Positions 1 to 5,195 of a stretch of 11,202 bases of DNA are shown piece after piece; within the stretch, counting starts at the first letter, position 1; each line of letters begins with the position of its first letter. The stretch is taken from positions 1-11,202 of the forward strand of contig JBCLLN010000019.1 of the NCBI GenBank assembly GCA_039738635.1, given 5' to 3'. The position numbers and the translations under genes were made by a program. The notes under the pieces were generated by a model. It searched no databases. It worked only from the letters and a program-made list of their open reading frames with translations, and was not told the DNA's origin. This stretch comes from JBCLLP01 sp039738635 (GTDB lineage: Bacteria > Patescibacteriota > Saccharimonadia > CAILAD01 > BJGX01).

Positions 1-2
1 TT

Positions 3-107
3 TTAATATCCACTTTTACTGGCAAAAGCAGTGAAACCATTATCCTAGATAAACAAACCTTAGTCTTGAAAGTTATTTCAGGTGTGTCATTATATATGTA
101 TGAATAA
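3..107 (+). CDS. 3' end of an unrecognised protein (partial)
   Basis: An open frame enters from the left edge and runs for 34 codons to a TAA at 105-107. The C-terminal residues include SSETIILDKQTLVLKVI and end in LYMYE, an alternating hydrophobic pattern typical of beta strands. It overlaps the next gene's ATG (100) by 8 bases, as expected for an operon with translational coupling. I do not recognise the family; the context (BKACE, glycosyltransferase) would suit a sugar-modification or surface-polysaccharide gene, but that is inference. The short length visible means chance openness cannot be excluded. Confidence 0.45.
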   Translation, partial: LISTFTGKSSETIILDKQTLVLKVISGVSLYMYE

Positions 108-933
108 AGTAATTATCAATCTGTGCCCTACAGGGATGGTGGGTATGAAGTCGGATAATCCTAATATCCCTATATCCACTAGTGAGATTATAAAAGATGT
201 ATTAGCCTGTGCTGAGCTCGGTGCTACAGTGGCACATATACATGCCCGGGATGAGGCTGGTAAGCCCAGCTGGAAGAAAGAAATATACGCCAAAACTATT
301 GCTGGTATTAGGCAAAAGAATGACAGCATTATTATCAATACCTCTACGAGTGGCAGAGACTGGTCTGAATTCGAAAAACGTTCCGACTGCTTGGAGCTGG
401 GTGGAGACCTAAAACCAGATATGGCATCGCTAACTGTCGGGTCCCTCAATTTTATAAATAGTGCTTCAGTAAATTCACCGGACATAATTGAACGCCTGGC
501 TCTCAAGATGAAAGAAAAGGGGATTAAGCCAGAGCTTGAAGTATTTGAACCTGGCATGGTACATAAAGCTAACTACCTAATAGAAAAAGGTGTTATTAAG
601 GACCAGCATCCATATTTTAATATACTTTTAGGCTCACTTGGTACTTCGCCTTTAAACCCATCGGTATTTTCTTCCTTCCATGCATTACTACCTGCCAATG
701 CCGTATGGGGTATTGCTGGTATTGGCCAATTCCAGCTGGATGCCAATATAATGAGTATTAGTATGGGGGGCAATGTAAGGGTTGGGCTAGAGGATAATAA
801 TTTTTACGATAGGGATAAAAAAATCTTGGCCACCAATGAGATGCTAGTAGCTAGGATAGTAGGTATCATTGGGGCAATGGGCCTTGAAGTAGCCACCACG
901 AAGGAGGCTAGAGCAATACTTGGTATAGCATGA
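100..933 (+). CDS. BKACE family (DUF849) beta-keto acid cleavage enzyme
   Basis: Members are Zn2+-dependent TIM-barrel enzymes that condense a beta-keto acid with acetyl-CoA and cleave it to acetoacetate plus a new acyl-CoA (the archetype is 3-keto-5-aminohexanoate cleavage enzyme of lysine fermentation). Visible family signatures are the N-terminal NLCPTG, the zinc motif HIHAR (His46 and His48 from the chosen start), NTSTSG near residue 87, the ELEVFEPGM strand, and GGNVRVGLEDN, which supplies the third zinc ligand Glu231. At 278 residues it is full length for the family. I chose the ATG at 100 rather than the in-frame GTG at 82, because MNKVIINLCPTG matches the usual start of the first strand and gives the classic 8-base overlap with the upstream gene. 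There is no Shine-Dalgarno, so translation is probably coupled. Its neighbour is a glycosyltransferase fragment rather than amino-acid catabolism, so the substrate cannot be guessed. Family is secure, substrate unknown. Confidence 0.9.
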   Translation: MNKVIINLCPTGMVGMKSDNPNIPISTSEIIKDVLACAELGATVAHIHARDEAGKPSWKKEIYAKTIAGIRQKNDSIIINTSTSGRDWSEFEKRSDCLELGGDLKPDMASLTVGSLNFINSASVNSPDIIERLALKMKEKGIKPELEVFEPGMVHKANYLIEKGVIKDQHPYFNILLGSLGTSPLNPSVFSSFHALLPANAVWGIAGIGQFQLDANIMSISMGGNVRVGLEDNNFYDRDKKILATNEMLVARIVGIIGAMGLEVATTKEARAILGIA

Positions 934-1235
934 TTCCCAATCTAAAAAAGTTTACCAAAGGTAAGCTACTGTCACTTCATTATTTAGCAAACACGGCTAG
1001 CAAACTAAATAAAAATAAGAAAGGGGAGCCTTTTTTATGTATTATTACGCCAGTCTTTGACCCTTCGCTAATATCTCTCAAAAAACTTATTAATGATATG
1101 AAACAGCAAAAGCTAAAAGACTTTATACATGTAGTAGTAAGTAATGGAGCTTCTCCAAAAATCGAGAAATATATTACGGCCTTACATAGTAAAGACTCCC
1201 GCTTTGTTTATATCATGTTACTTAGTAACCATTAA
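930..1235 (+). pseudogene. Truncated GT2-family glycosyltransferase, N-terminal remnant
   Basis: The ATG overlaps the BKACE stop in an ATGA arrangement. Residues 34-95 read like the start of a family 2 glycosyltransferase: PFLCIITPVFDP (first Rossmann strand), a helix around ISLKKLINDMKQQ, then FIHVVVSNGAS (the usual 'EliVvDnGStD' strand), and SRFVYIML, which normally runs on into a nucleotide-sugar binding NxG motif. Instead the frame ends at once (SNH, stop 1233-1235). Everything beyond about 1217 is the 3' end of the convergent hydrolase gene. The DXD motif and catalytic base are missing, so it cannot be an active enzyme. The abrupt loss of homology marks a deletion or insertion junction. 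It could still be translated as a 101-residue peptide. Confidence 0.72.
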
Positions 1236-2246
1236 ACTCTTCACTTCTTCCCACATCTCGTTATGGCCCTGTTGCTTGAGGTGCCACCACCACTCGGAAC
1301 CCCACAAATCAATCTCCTTTATTTTGGTGTCTCTGGCGTATTGAATATTGTCCCTAAATTGTGCTGGGTTCATAGTCTTGGCGGCTTCTTGGTATGTCAA
1401 ATACTCATTACCTCGAGGTCCCCAGGCTTCAGCCTGTAGCTCATGGACCTTAATATTTTGATTAAATACCAAGCTGATAATACTCGCCTTCCACCAAAAG
1501 TAAGTACCATTCTGGGGGTATTTCCAGTAGCCTTGGTTTTTGCCCCAAGTCCATCGGTACATAGAAAATCCAAATGTATCTCCAAAAGGGCCAAGCACAG
1601 GAAAGCCAAATTGATCGGATTGCGTGAGTATTATGGGCCGCGAGGTATCTACCGACTTTAGCGCTGTGAGCTCCTTGGCGAGTTGGCCATTAGTCAATAG
1701 CTGACTAGGGCACTTCCCAAAGCTCTTTAGTAAAAACTCATTCTCTAACTGCCAGGATTTAACGGTTGGGTTATCCTTGTAATGGCTTGCTACATTTTTG
1801 ACCATTTGCTCGGCTCTAGCCAATGCGTCGTTGGTGTTTGTGATATCCAGCCAAGTAGGGTAGAAGCATTCTGGATAGCGCATGTTTTTTTGCCCTATTA
1901 GCAATATAATACTGGCGTTTCTTTTGCTGGCTTCATTGACCATCCAGTCTAACTCGGTAAAGTCATATTCACCAGGTGATTTTTCGATTCTATTCCAGTA
2001 GGCAGGTATGCGAATGTTTTTAAACCCAAGCTCATCAAGCAGGGCTGTATAGTTAGCTTTCCAGTCACTACCATAGCGCTCGGCCTGAATCTGAGAGAAG
2101 CTGACCCCTATAGTCTCTGGCTTGAGCTTGTTTATTCTGTCATATCTAATCATTATCAGCATATTTTCAAATACCAGAACCCCTAGCACTAGCAGTGCTA
2201 TGATAGCTATTTTTTTAATCTTTCGGCGTGGTCTATGTGTTGGCAT
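1218..2246 (-). CDS. Membrane-anchored (beta/alpha)8 glycoside hydrolase, clan A-like
   Basis: The 342-residue protein starts with a basic patch (RPRRKIKK) and a hydrophobic segment at residues 13-33 (IAIIALLVLGVLVF), giving a signal anchor with the catalytic part outside. The rest reads as a TIM-barrel hydrolase of the GH-A type: GVSFSQIQAERYG near residue 47, FKNIRIPAYWNRIEKSPGEYDF (second strand region), WQLENE with the Asn169-Glu170 pair expected for the acid/base, and HELQAEAWG with Glu273 as probable nucleophile. Trp- and Tyr-rich stretches (RWTWGKNQGYW, EWWWHL) suit a sugar-binding cleft. It resembles beta-galactosidase/cellulase-like proteins, but the exact GH family and substrate cannot be fixed from sequence alone. 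It is monocistronic and converges on the truncated glycosyltransferase, overlapping it by 18 bases. The start is supported by AAAGG a few bases upstream and by the anchor immediately after it. Confidence 0.82.
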   Translation of the reverse strand: MPTHRPRRKIKKIAIIALLVLGVLVFENMLIMIRYDRINKLKPETIGVSFSQIQAERYGSDWKANYTALLDELGFKNIRIPAYWNRIEKSPGEYDFTELDWMVNEASKRNASIILLIGQKNMRYPECFYPTWLDITNTNDALARAEQMVKNVASHYKDNPTVKSWQLENEFLLKSFGKCPSQLLTNGQLAKELTALKSVDTSRPIILTQSDQFGFPVLGPFGDTFGFSMYRWTWGKNQGYWKYPQNGTYFWWKASIISLVFNQNIKVHELQAEAWGPRGNEYLTYQEAAKTMNPAQFRDNIQYARDTKIKEIDLWGSEWWWHLKQQGHNEMWEEVKSLMVTK

Positions 2247-2253
2247 TGTATAC

Positions 2254-2277
2254 CTTTATTATCAAATAAAGATTATA
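2254..2277 (-). promoter_or_regulatory. Extended -10 promoter and 5'-UTR hairpin of the hydrolase gene
   Basis: On the minus strand TGGTATAAT (TATAAT at 2277-2272) is a perfect extended -10; no good -35 is visible. Just downstream CTTTATT and AATAAAG (2254-2271) form a 7-bp stem with a 4-base loop. Its 3' arm includes most of the AAAGG ribosome-binding site of the ATG at 2246, so the hairpin could limit translation. Temperature or factor control would be speculation. Confidence 0.55.
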
Positions 2278-2330
2278 CCAAATTAAAGCTAGTAAGCTAT
2301 AAAATTACACTACTTCACAATATTGATTCC

Positions 2331-2360
2331 TTGACTTCAAGACCCCCTAATCTGTATAAT
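2331..2360 (+). promoter_or_regulatory. Promoter of tRNA-Asn
   Basis: TTGACT (2331-2336) and a consensus TATAAT (2355-2360) are separated by 18 bases. Transcription should begin near 2367, about 15 bases before the mature tRNA 5' end. Confidence 0.8.
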
Positions 2361-2381
2361 TCTCTCATATCGTATTGATAT

Positions 2382-2456
2382 TCCGGAGTAGCTCAGTGGT
2401 AGAGCAGTTGACTGTTAATCAATTGGCCGCTGGTTCGAATCCAGTCTCCGGAGCCA
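2382..2456 (+). tRNA. tRNA-Asn (anticodon GTT), CCA encoded
   Basis: A full cloverleaf can be drawn. The acceptor stem TCCGGAG (2382-2388) pairs with CTCCGGA (2446-2452), followed by discriminator G2453 and a genomically encoded CCA (2454-2456). The D stem is GCTC/GAGC. The anticodon stem GTTGA/TCAAT (one G-U pair) encloses loop CTGTTAA with anticodon GTT at 2414-2416. The T arm is GCTGG-TTCGAAT-CCAGT. It reads the asparagine codons AAC/AAU. It has its own promoter and terminator, so it is a single-gene unit. Confidence 0.97.
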
Positions 2457-2460
2457 AGAA

Positions 2461-2488
2461 AAAAGACGAGAATCATCTCGTCTTTTTT
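2461..2488 (+). terminator. Intrinsic terminator of tRNA-Asn
   Basis: An 11-bp perfect stem (2461-2471 with 2476-2486, core AAGACGAGA/TCTCGTCTT) with loop ATCA, ending in a T run, starts four bases after the tRNA CCA. Confidence 0.93.
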
Positions 2489-2496
2489 CTTTGTTT

Positions 2497-2610
2497 CGGA
2501 GTCTAGGATCGAACCAGGCTTTTTGTAATAACAAAAAGTGGTTCGGTGGAGCGGAGTTTGCTCGCAGAAGCTAACTTCGAGAACAAACGAGCGGAGAAGG
2601 CGTAGCCGCT
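2497..2610 (+). ncRNA. Candidate structured small RNA (run of hairpins before a terminator)
   Basis: Between the tRNA terminator and the next terminator no protein is encoded, but successive perfect stems occur. GAACCA + CTTTTTGT pair with ACAAAAAG + TGGTTC (2511-2526 with 2531-2544; a 14-bp composite stem with a 2-base bulge). GTTTGCTCG pairs with CGAG + CAAAC (2556-2564 with 2578-2588). GGC-GTA-GCC lies near 2599-2607. A strong terminator (2611-2644) follows directly, which makes sense only if something upstream is transcribed. No convincing promoter of its own is seen, so it may be read-through from the tRNA. The left end (2497-2518) is an imperfect reverse complement of the tRNA-Asn T arm and acceptor. 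It could instead be a decayed tRNA or mobile-element end. Confidence 0.3.
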
Positions 2611-2644
2611 ATCCAGTAAGCATTTACACTACTGGATTTTTTTG
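2611..2644 (+). terminator. Intrinsic terminator
   Basis: ATCCAGTA (2611-2618) and TACTGGAT (2630-2637) form a perfect 8-bp stem with an 11-base loop, followed by an uninterrupted T run. It closes the structured segment that begins at 2497. Its loop also contains the -35 box of the next promoter. Confidence 0.75.
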
Positions 2645-2651
2645 TTAGAAT
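2623..2651 (+). promoter_or_regulatory. Promoter of the leader peptide / M23 gene
   Basis: TTTACA (2623-2628), a 17-base spacer, and TAGAAT (2646-2651) preceded by TGT give a near-consensus extended promoter. The predicted start (2657-2659) coincides with the ATG at 2658, implying a leaderless transcript. The promoter is embedded in the terminator, so termination of upstream transcription and initiation of the next unit share sequence. Confidence 0.7.
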
Positions 2652-2657
2652 GAGCCT

Positions 2658-2717
2658 ATGATTGCACAATCAATACTTACTGTTAACGCAAAGAAGCGCT
2701 CGAAGCCTAGGCCGTAG
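2658..2717 (+). CDS. Putative 19-residue leader peptide
   Basis: A short frame encodes MIAQSILTVNAKKRSKPRP and stops at TAG 2715-2717. Its ATG lies exactly at the predicted transcription start, so it would be translated leaderlessly. The C-terminal half is strongly basic and Pro-containing (KKRSKPRP), a composition that slows ribosomes. Its last codons lie inside the segment that pairs with a downstream hairpin loop, the arrangement expected for a regulatory leader. It is 79 bases upstream of the M23 gene. Coding status is inferred from this arrangement only. Confidence 0.4.
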   Translation: MIAQSILTVNAKKRSKPRP

Positions 2718-2777
2718 CGTATATTGTTGAATTAAAAATGTCCCACGCTACGGTAGGGGACATTTTAAATTCTACGG
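2712..2777 (+). promoter_or_regulatory. Leader RNA with alternative pairings (attenuator-like)
   Basis: AAAATGTCCC (2735-2744) and GGGACATTTT (2757-2766) make a perfect 10-bp hairpin with a 12-base loop. Nine loop bases, ACGCTACGG (2745-2753), are perfectly complementary to CCGTAGCGT (2712-2720), which spans the leader stop codon. A second CTACGG (2772-2777), just before the M23 Shine-Dalgarno GAGGAG (2782-2787), can pair with the same CCGTAG. The pairings compete or form a pseudoknot, so ribosome position on the leader could set expression of the gene at 2796. No poly-T follows the hairpin, so control may be translational rather than by termination. Confidence 0.5.
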
Positions 2778-2795
2778 AAATGAGGAGTAAAAACT

Positions 2796-3491
2796 ATGCA
2801 AACTGTATTACAAGAAATCCTACCAGAGATGTTTACACGTTCTGAGGTACTGATATGGAACTTCACCGATATCACGGAAGAACAAGATGCGCACAAGAAC
2901 ATCCGGGCGTACATGAAACAGCAAGAAGCTGTTGGTAATAATCCACGCGATACATTCCATCGTCAAACATTTAACGAACAGGTATTGGATCGCACTGATG
3001 CGCGCTATTTGATTGGTCGCTACGGCGAGAACCGTATCGACATACTTGGCCATGGCAGTCACATAGCGCAAGAAGGGCGTACCTACCATCTGGGCATCGA
3101 TATTTTTTCACGAAACCAGAAGCCAGTATTGGCACCTTGCGACGGCATGATCGTGGCTAGTGACTATGAGCCAGGTTTACATAATTACGGCAATTACCTG
3201 ATCTTGAGACCAGATGACCAGACATTACCATATATCTTCTTTGGGCATTTAGCTAACGACAAGCACAGCCTTGGCCGTGTGCGCGCAGGTCAACAAGTTG
3301 CACGCCTGGGATCATTCGAACAGCTTGAGAATGGTGGCTGGAGCATTCATTTACACCTACAATTACTCACTGAGTTGCCGTCAAAAGGCGAGGCTCCAAT
3401 CGGTTATTCAACTTTAGCTGAATTACCCGAAAACCAGCGACGTTTCCCCGATCCACAAAGTTTATTCCCGGATTGGCATATCAAACGATAG
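2796..3491 (+). CDS. M23/LytM-like metallopeptidase domain protein without signal peptide
   Basis: The 231-residue protein has the M23 zinc-peptidase signatures in order: HLGID (His98 and Asp102 as metal ligands), VLAPCDGMIV, YGNYLILR, FFGHLA (His151) and WSIHLHLQ (His185 and His187, catalytic and metal-binding). M23 enzymes normally cut peptidoglycan cross-bridges. Here no signal peptide or membrane segment is present. The spacing and the LENGGW-x-x-HLHLQ ending look more like the cytosolic M23-like domain found inside large class III aminotransferase fusions than like secreted lysins. Residues 1-95 are an unassigned N-terminal part. The ATG is supported by GAGGAG eight bases upstream. The gene stands alone behind the leader region, which suggests individual regulation. 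Function beyond the fold is open: an intracellular role or non-classical export are both possible. Confidence 0.8.
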   Translation: MQTVLQEILPEMFTRSEVLIWNFTDITEEQDAHKNIRAYMKQQEAVGNNPRDTFHRQTFNEQVLDRTDARYLIGRYGENRIDILGHGSHIAQEGRTYHLGIDIFSRNQKPVLAPCDGMIVASDYEPGLHNYGNYLILRPDDQTLPYIFFGHLANDKHSLGRVRAGQQVARLGSFEQLENGGWSIHLHLQLLTELPSKGEAPIGYSTLAELPENQRRFPDPQSLFPDWHIKR

Positions 3492-3551
3492 TGCACGAAT
3501 ATTGCTTAGCCAGATAAGGACTGTCCTCTTCCAGCACATGGTAATTCATAC

Positions 3552-3557
3552 TATAAT
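3552..3557 (+). promoter_or_regulatory. -10 box giving a leaderless transcript (GGCT-like gene)
   Basis: A perfect TATAAT ends seven bases before the ATG at 3565, so transcription should start at or next to the start codon. No clear -35 and no Shine-Dalgarno are visible. Confidence 0.55.
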
Positions 3558-3564
3558 CAGTAAA

Positions 3565-3963
3565 ATGAATATATTTGTCTATGGGACACTACAGAATCAG
3601 GAAGTTATAAAAGCTCTAGTGGCTAGAGAGCTCCCACACAAGAAGGCAACATTAAATGACTTCAGGGTTTTTGGGCTAAACAATCGATACTACCCCGCGA
3701 TAATATCGAGTACCGGTAGCACTGCTCAAGGGTATCTACTACTCGATATTGATGACAAATCCCTACGAACAATTACCGCATGGGAGGGAGATGAGTACAA
3801 ACCAACTACAGTCACAATTGAGGGTGAAAAAGTTACTTGCTTCGTGTGGATGGCGTCGCACGAAGCCTTTATTGATAATTGGGACAACGAAATGTTTCGC
3901 AGACAATACATGAAGCATCTAGTTAGAACGAAAATCCCAGCTTTTCTTAATGCTCAAAAGTAA
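3565..3963 (+). CDS. Gamma-glutamylcyclotransferase / AIG2-like family protein
   Basis: The 132-residue protein begins MNIFVYGTLQ, the YGTL substrate-binding loop of the GGCT fold, and carries the catalytic-acid region WEGDEYKP with Glu74, plus GYLLLDID in between. Family members turn gamma-glutamyl amines or peptides into 5-oxoproline and free amine; some act on glutathione and others on isopeptide-derived gamma-glutamyl-lysine. The small size fits the GGACT/YtfP-like branch, but the substrate cannot be chosen. An in-frame ATG exists at 3502, but the chosen start puts YGTL at its usual place five residues in and sits behind a perfect -10. The gene is a single transcription unit. Confidence 0.85.
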   Translation: MNIFVYGTLQNQEVIKALVARELPHKKATLNDFRVFGLNNRYYPAIISSTGSTAQGYLLLDIDDKSLRTITAWEGDEYKPTTVTIEGEKVTCFVWMASHEAFIDNWDNEMFRRQYMKHLVRTKIPAFLNAQK

Positions 3964-3970
3964 GAAAAAT

Positions 3971-4002
3971 TGATCCAGGGTGATCCAGGGTGTCTCCCTG
4001 GA
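3971..4002 (+). repeat. Tandem decamer plus hairpin downstream of the GGCT-like gene
   Basis: TGATCCAGGG occurs twice in tandem (3971-3980 and 3981-3990). Either TCCAGGG copy can pair with CCCTGGA (3996-4002), the nearer forming a 7-bp stem with a 5-base loop. A T run follows only after 15 bases (4017-4022), so it is not a canonical terminator, though it may end transcription of the upstream gene. Confidence 0.55.
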
Positions 4003-4008
4003 ATAACG

Positions 4009-4245
4009 CTATCCATCTTTTTTGTCTGTTAGTGCGATAGCCATATCTAATGACTCGTCTTTTGTATAGTCATTTAGTCTAGTGGCTAGTTCATGGCAAG
4101 TCATCACAAAATACTGAAAATACCACCTATCAAGGTCGAACCTTATTCTAGAGTCTTCTGTATAGTAGTTGTCTATAGTTGCTTCTATGTAGTCATTTAG
4201 TCTAGTGAATAGTTTATGACCTGGTACCCGAACAAAGTGAGTGGT
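4009..4245 (-). pseudogene. Gene fragment with internal in-frame duplication, source of a dispersed repeat
   Basis: On the minus strand a frame is open from just after a TGA (4248-4246) to a TAG (4011-4009), 78 codons, with no ATG except a late internal one. It reads like real protein: HKLFTRLNDYIEATIDNYY, then IRFDLDRWYFQYFVMTCHEL, then ATRLNDYTKDESLDMAIAL. The motif H-[KE]-L-x-x-TRLNDY occurs twice, 41 codons (123 bases) apart, in the same frame, which suggests an in-frame duplication in a once-coding sequence. The central stretch is repeated outside any gene at 8536-8591 and 8974-9026, where the same frame gives IRFDLDRCYF. I do not recognise the family. The lack of a start and the upstream stop point to a remnant. 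Confidence 0.45.
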
Positions 4246-4310
4246 TCATGGCCAGCACCAGGCAATAACGCGAGTAAGGAACAGAAGCGATTTCAAGAGA
4301 TGTGTTCTCG
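4220..4310. repeat. Two adjacent imperfect hairpins in the gene-poor stretch before mazE
   Basis: CCTGGT (4220-4225) pairs with ACCAGG (4257-4262), with an inner GAAC/GTTC. CGAG + GAACA (4271-4283) pairs with TGTTC + CTCG (4303-4310), sharing C4307. The first hairpin carries AAGTGAGTGGTTCATGG, close to AAGTGGTTCGGTGG at 2537-2550 and AAGTGAGTGGTTTAGGG at 9044-9060. This suggests a divergent family of structured intergenic elements. The rest of 4311-4359 shows nothing I can name. Confidence 0.4.
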
Positions 4311-4359
4311 TTTGCTAGGACAGGACCAGAGAGATTAGCTACATAGTAAAAGAAACTTC

Positions 4360-4402
4360 TTGACAGCCAAATTTATATGTATATACTTGTATATACAAGG
4401 AG
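4360..4402 (+). promoter_or_regulatory. mazEF-type promoter, palindromic operator and RBS
   Basis: TTGACA (4360-4365) and TATACT (4382-4387) with a 16-base spacer form a strong promoter. A perfect inverted repeat TGTATATAC-TT-GTATATACA (4378-4397) covers the -10 box, as expected for autorepression by the MazE/MazF complex. AAGGAG (4397-4402) is the Shine-Dalgarno, six bases before the ATG. Confidence 0.88.
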
Positions 4403-4408
4403 AATAGT

Positions 4409-4678
4409 ATGAATATTACTCAAAGTTTACAGAAGTGGGGGAATGGTACCGGAGTGCGGATCCCTAAGAAAGTTATCGAGGCTGCGAAGCTGAAGATTAA
4501 TCAACCGCTCGAAGTTTCACTAAAAGGGAAATCAATTGTACTGACACCAGTAGATAATGACAAAGATTTTACGCTTGAAAGCATGTTAAAAGGCGTTACT
4601 CCTGGAAACGTGCATTTAGCTGTTGATTGGGGCCCGGATGTCGGTGCTGAGGTAATCGATGATGACTACTCAAAGTAA
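4409..4678 (+). CDS. mazE: MazE-like antitoxin (AbrB/SpoVT fold)
   Basis: The 89-residue protein has the MazE/ChpAI N-terminal swapped-hairpin DNA-binding domain: QSLQKWGNGTGVRIPKKVIEAAKL (residues 5-28), then LEVSLKGKSIVLTPV. The acidic C-terminal tail (TLESMLKGVTP, WGPDVGAEVIDDD) is the part that wraps and blocks MazF in the known complexes. It should also bind the palindrome over its own promoter. Length and motif order match typical MazE of about 80-90 residues. It overlaps the toxin gene by 20 bases, which couples their translation. Confidence 0.93.
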   Translation: MNITQSLQKWGNGTGVRIPKKVIEAAKLKINQPLEVSLKGKSIVLTPVDNDKDFTLESMLKGVTPGNVHLAVDWGPDVGAEVIDDDYSK

Positions 4679-5003
4679 GTATGTTCCAGATCGCGGCGAC
4701 ATTGCCTGGATGATACTTGATTCCAGAGTAGGCCATGAGCAATCGGGTCGTAGGCCGGTGATTGTCTTGTCTCATAAAGCCATGGCAGAGCACACCCAAT
4801 TGGCTGTCATAATGCCGATTACCAACAAAACCATAGGCTTACCATTTGAAATAGTGTTAACAGGCCCTAAAACTACTGGGGCTATACTGCCATTTCATGT
4901 TAGAAGTGTTGATTTTATGACACGAAAAGCCGTATTTATCGAGAAAGCGCCATCACATATACTGGCTAAAGCAGTCAAAGCCGTCCAGAATATGGTTGAG
5001 TAG
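4659..5003 (+). CDS. mazF: MazF-like mRNA interferase toxin
   Basis: The 114-residue protein follows the MazF pattern: YVPDRGDIAWMILD, then GHEQSGRRPVIVLS (the conserved Q-[AS]-G-x-RP-x-[VL]-VLS with the catalytic Arg), MPITNK with the catalytic Thr region, LPFEIVL, and a late SVDFMTRKAVFIEK strand. MazF enzymes cut single-stranded mRNA at short motifs and slow growth when the antitoxin decays. It is full length with no visible lesion. Two adjacent ATGs (4659 and 4662) follow TGAGG (4648-4652) inside the antitoxin gene; the second has better spacing, the first is kept as the longer form. The RNA motif cut cannot be told from sequence. Confidence 0.93.
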   Translation: MMTTQSKYVPDRGDIAWMILDSRVGHEQSGRRPVIVLSHKAMAEHTQLAVIMPITNKTIGLPFEIVLTGPKTTGAILPFHVRSVDFMTRKAVFIEKAPSHILAKAVKAVQNMVE

Positions 5004-5195
5004 TCCAAGAACCTATCACTTTTGGTCGTTTGGTGACTCTCTACTGTATCGATTTAGAGCGCTCTAGCTCCACACTATCGGTTATATTCGAACTAGTTTT
5101 TTGTTATGTAGTGCAAGTTTTATTATTAGGGTACATAATTCTATCTAGGTTCAAATAGTTCGTGGACACTTCTTAAAATAATCTAGGAGGTAAAT
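5004..5195. other. Intergenic stretch after mazF, little identifiable
   Basis: I see no gene, tRNA or terminator here. GTGCAA (5111-5116) and CATAAT (5134-5139), spaced 17 bases, are a weak promoter candidate for the element that follows. GAGCGCTC near 5057 is a short perfect palindrome. AGGAGG at 5185-5190 belongs to the next element. Confidence 0.3.

Noticed and set aside
1443..1661. Plus-strand small gene within the hydrolase region
   Set aside because: It is a shadow of the minus-strand hydrolase, which has clear motifs through this stretch.
2712..2777. Known metabolite riboswitch
   Set aside because: I could not match any known riboswitch core; the pairings are explained by leader-peptide control or a pseudoknot.
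4210..4360. Minus-strand protein continuing upstream of the 4009-4245 fragment
   Set aside because: A different frame is open there, but it overlaps strong hairpins, has no start signal, and ends in the stem; it looks like chance openness.
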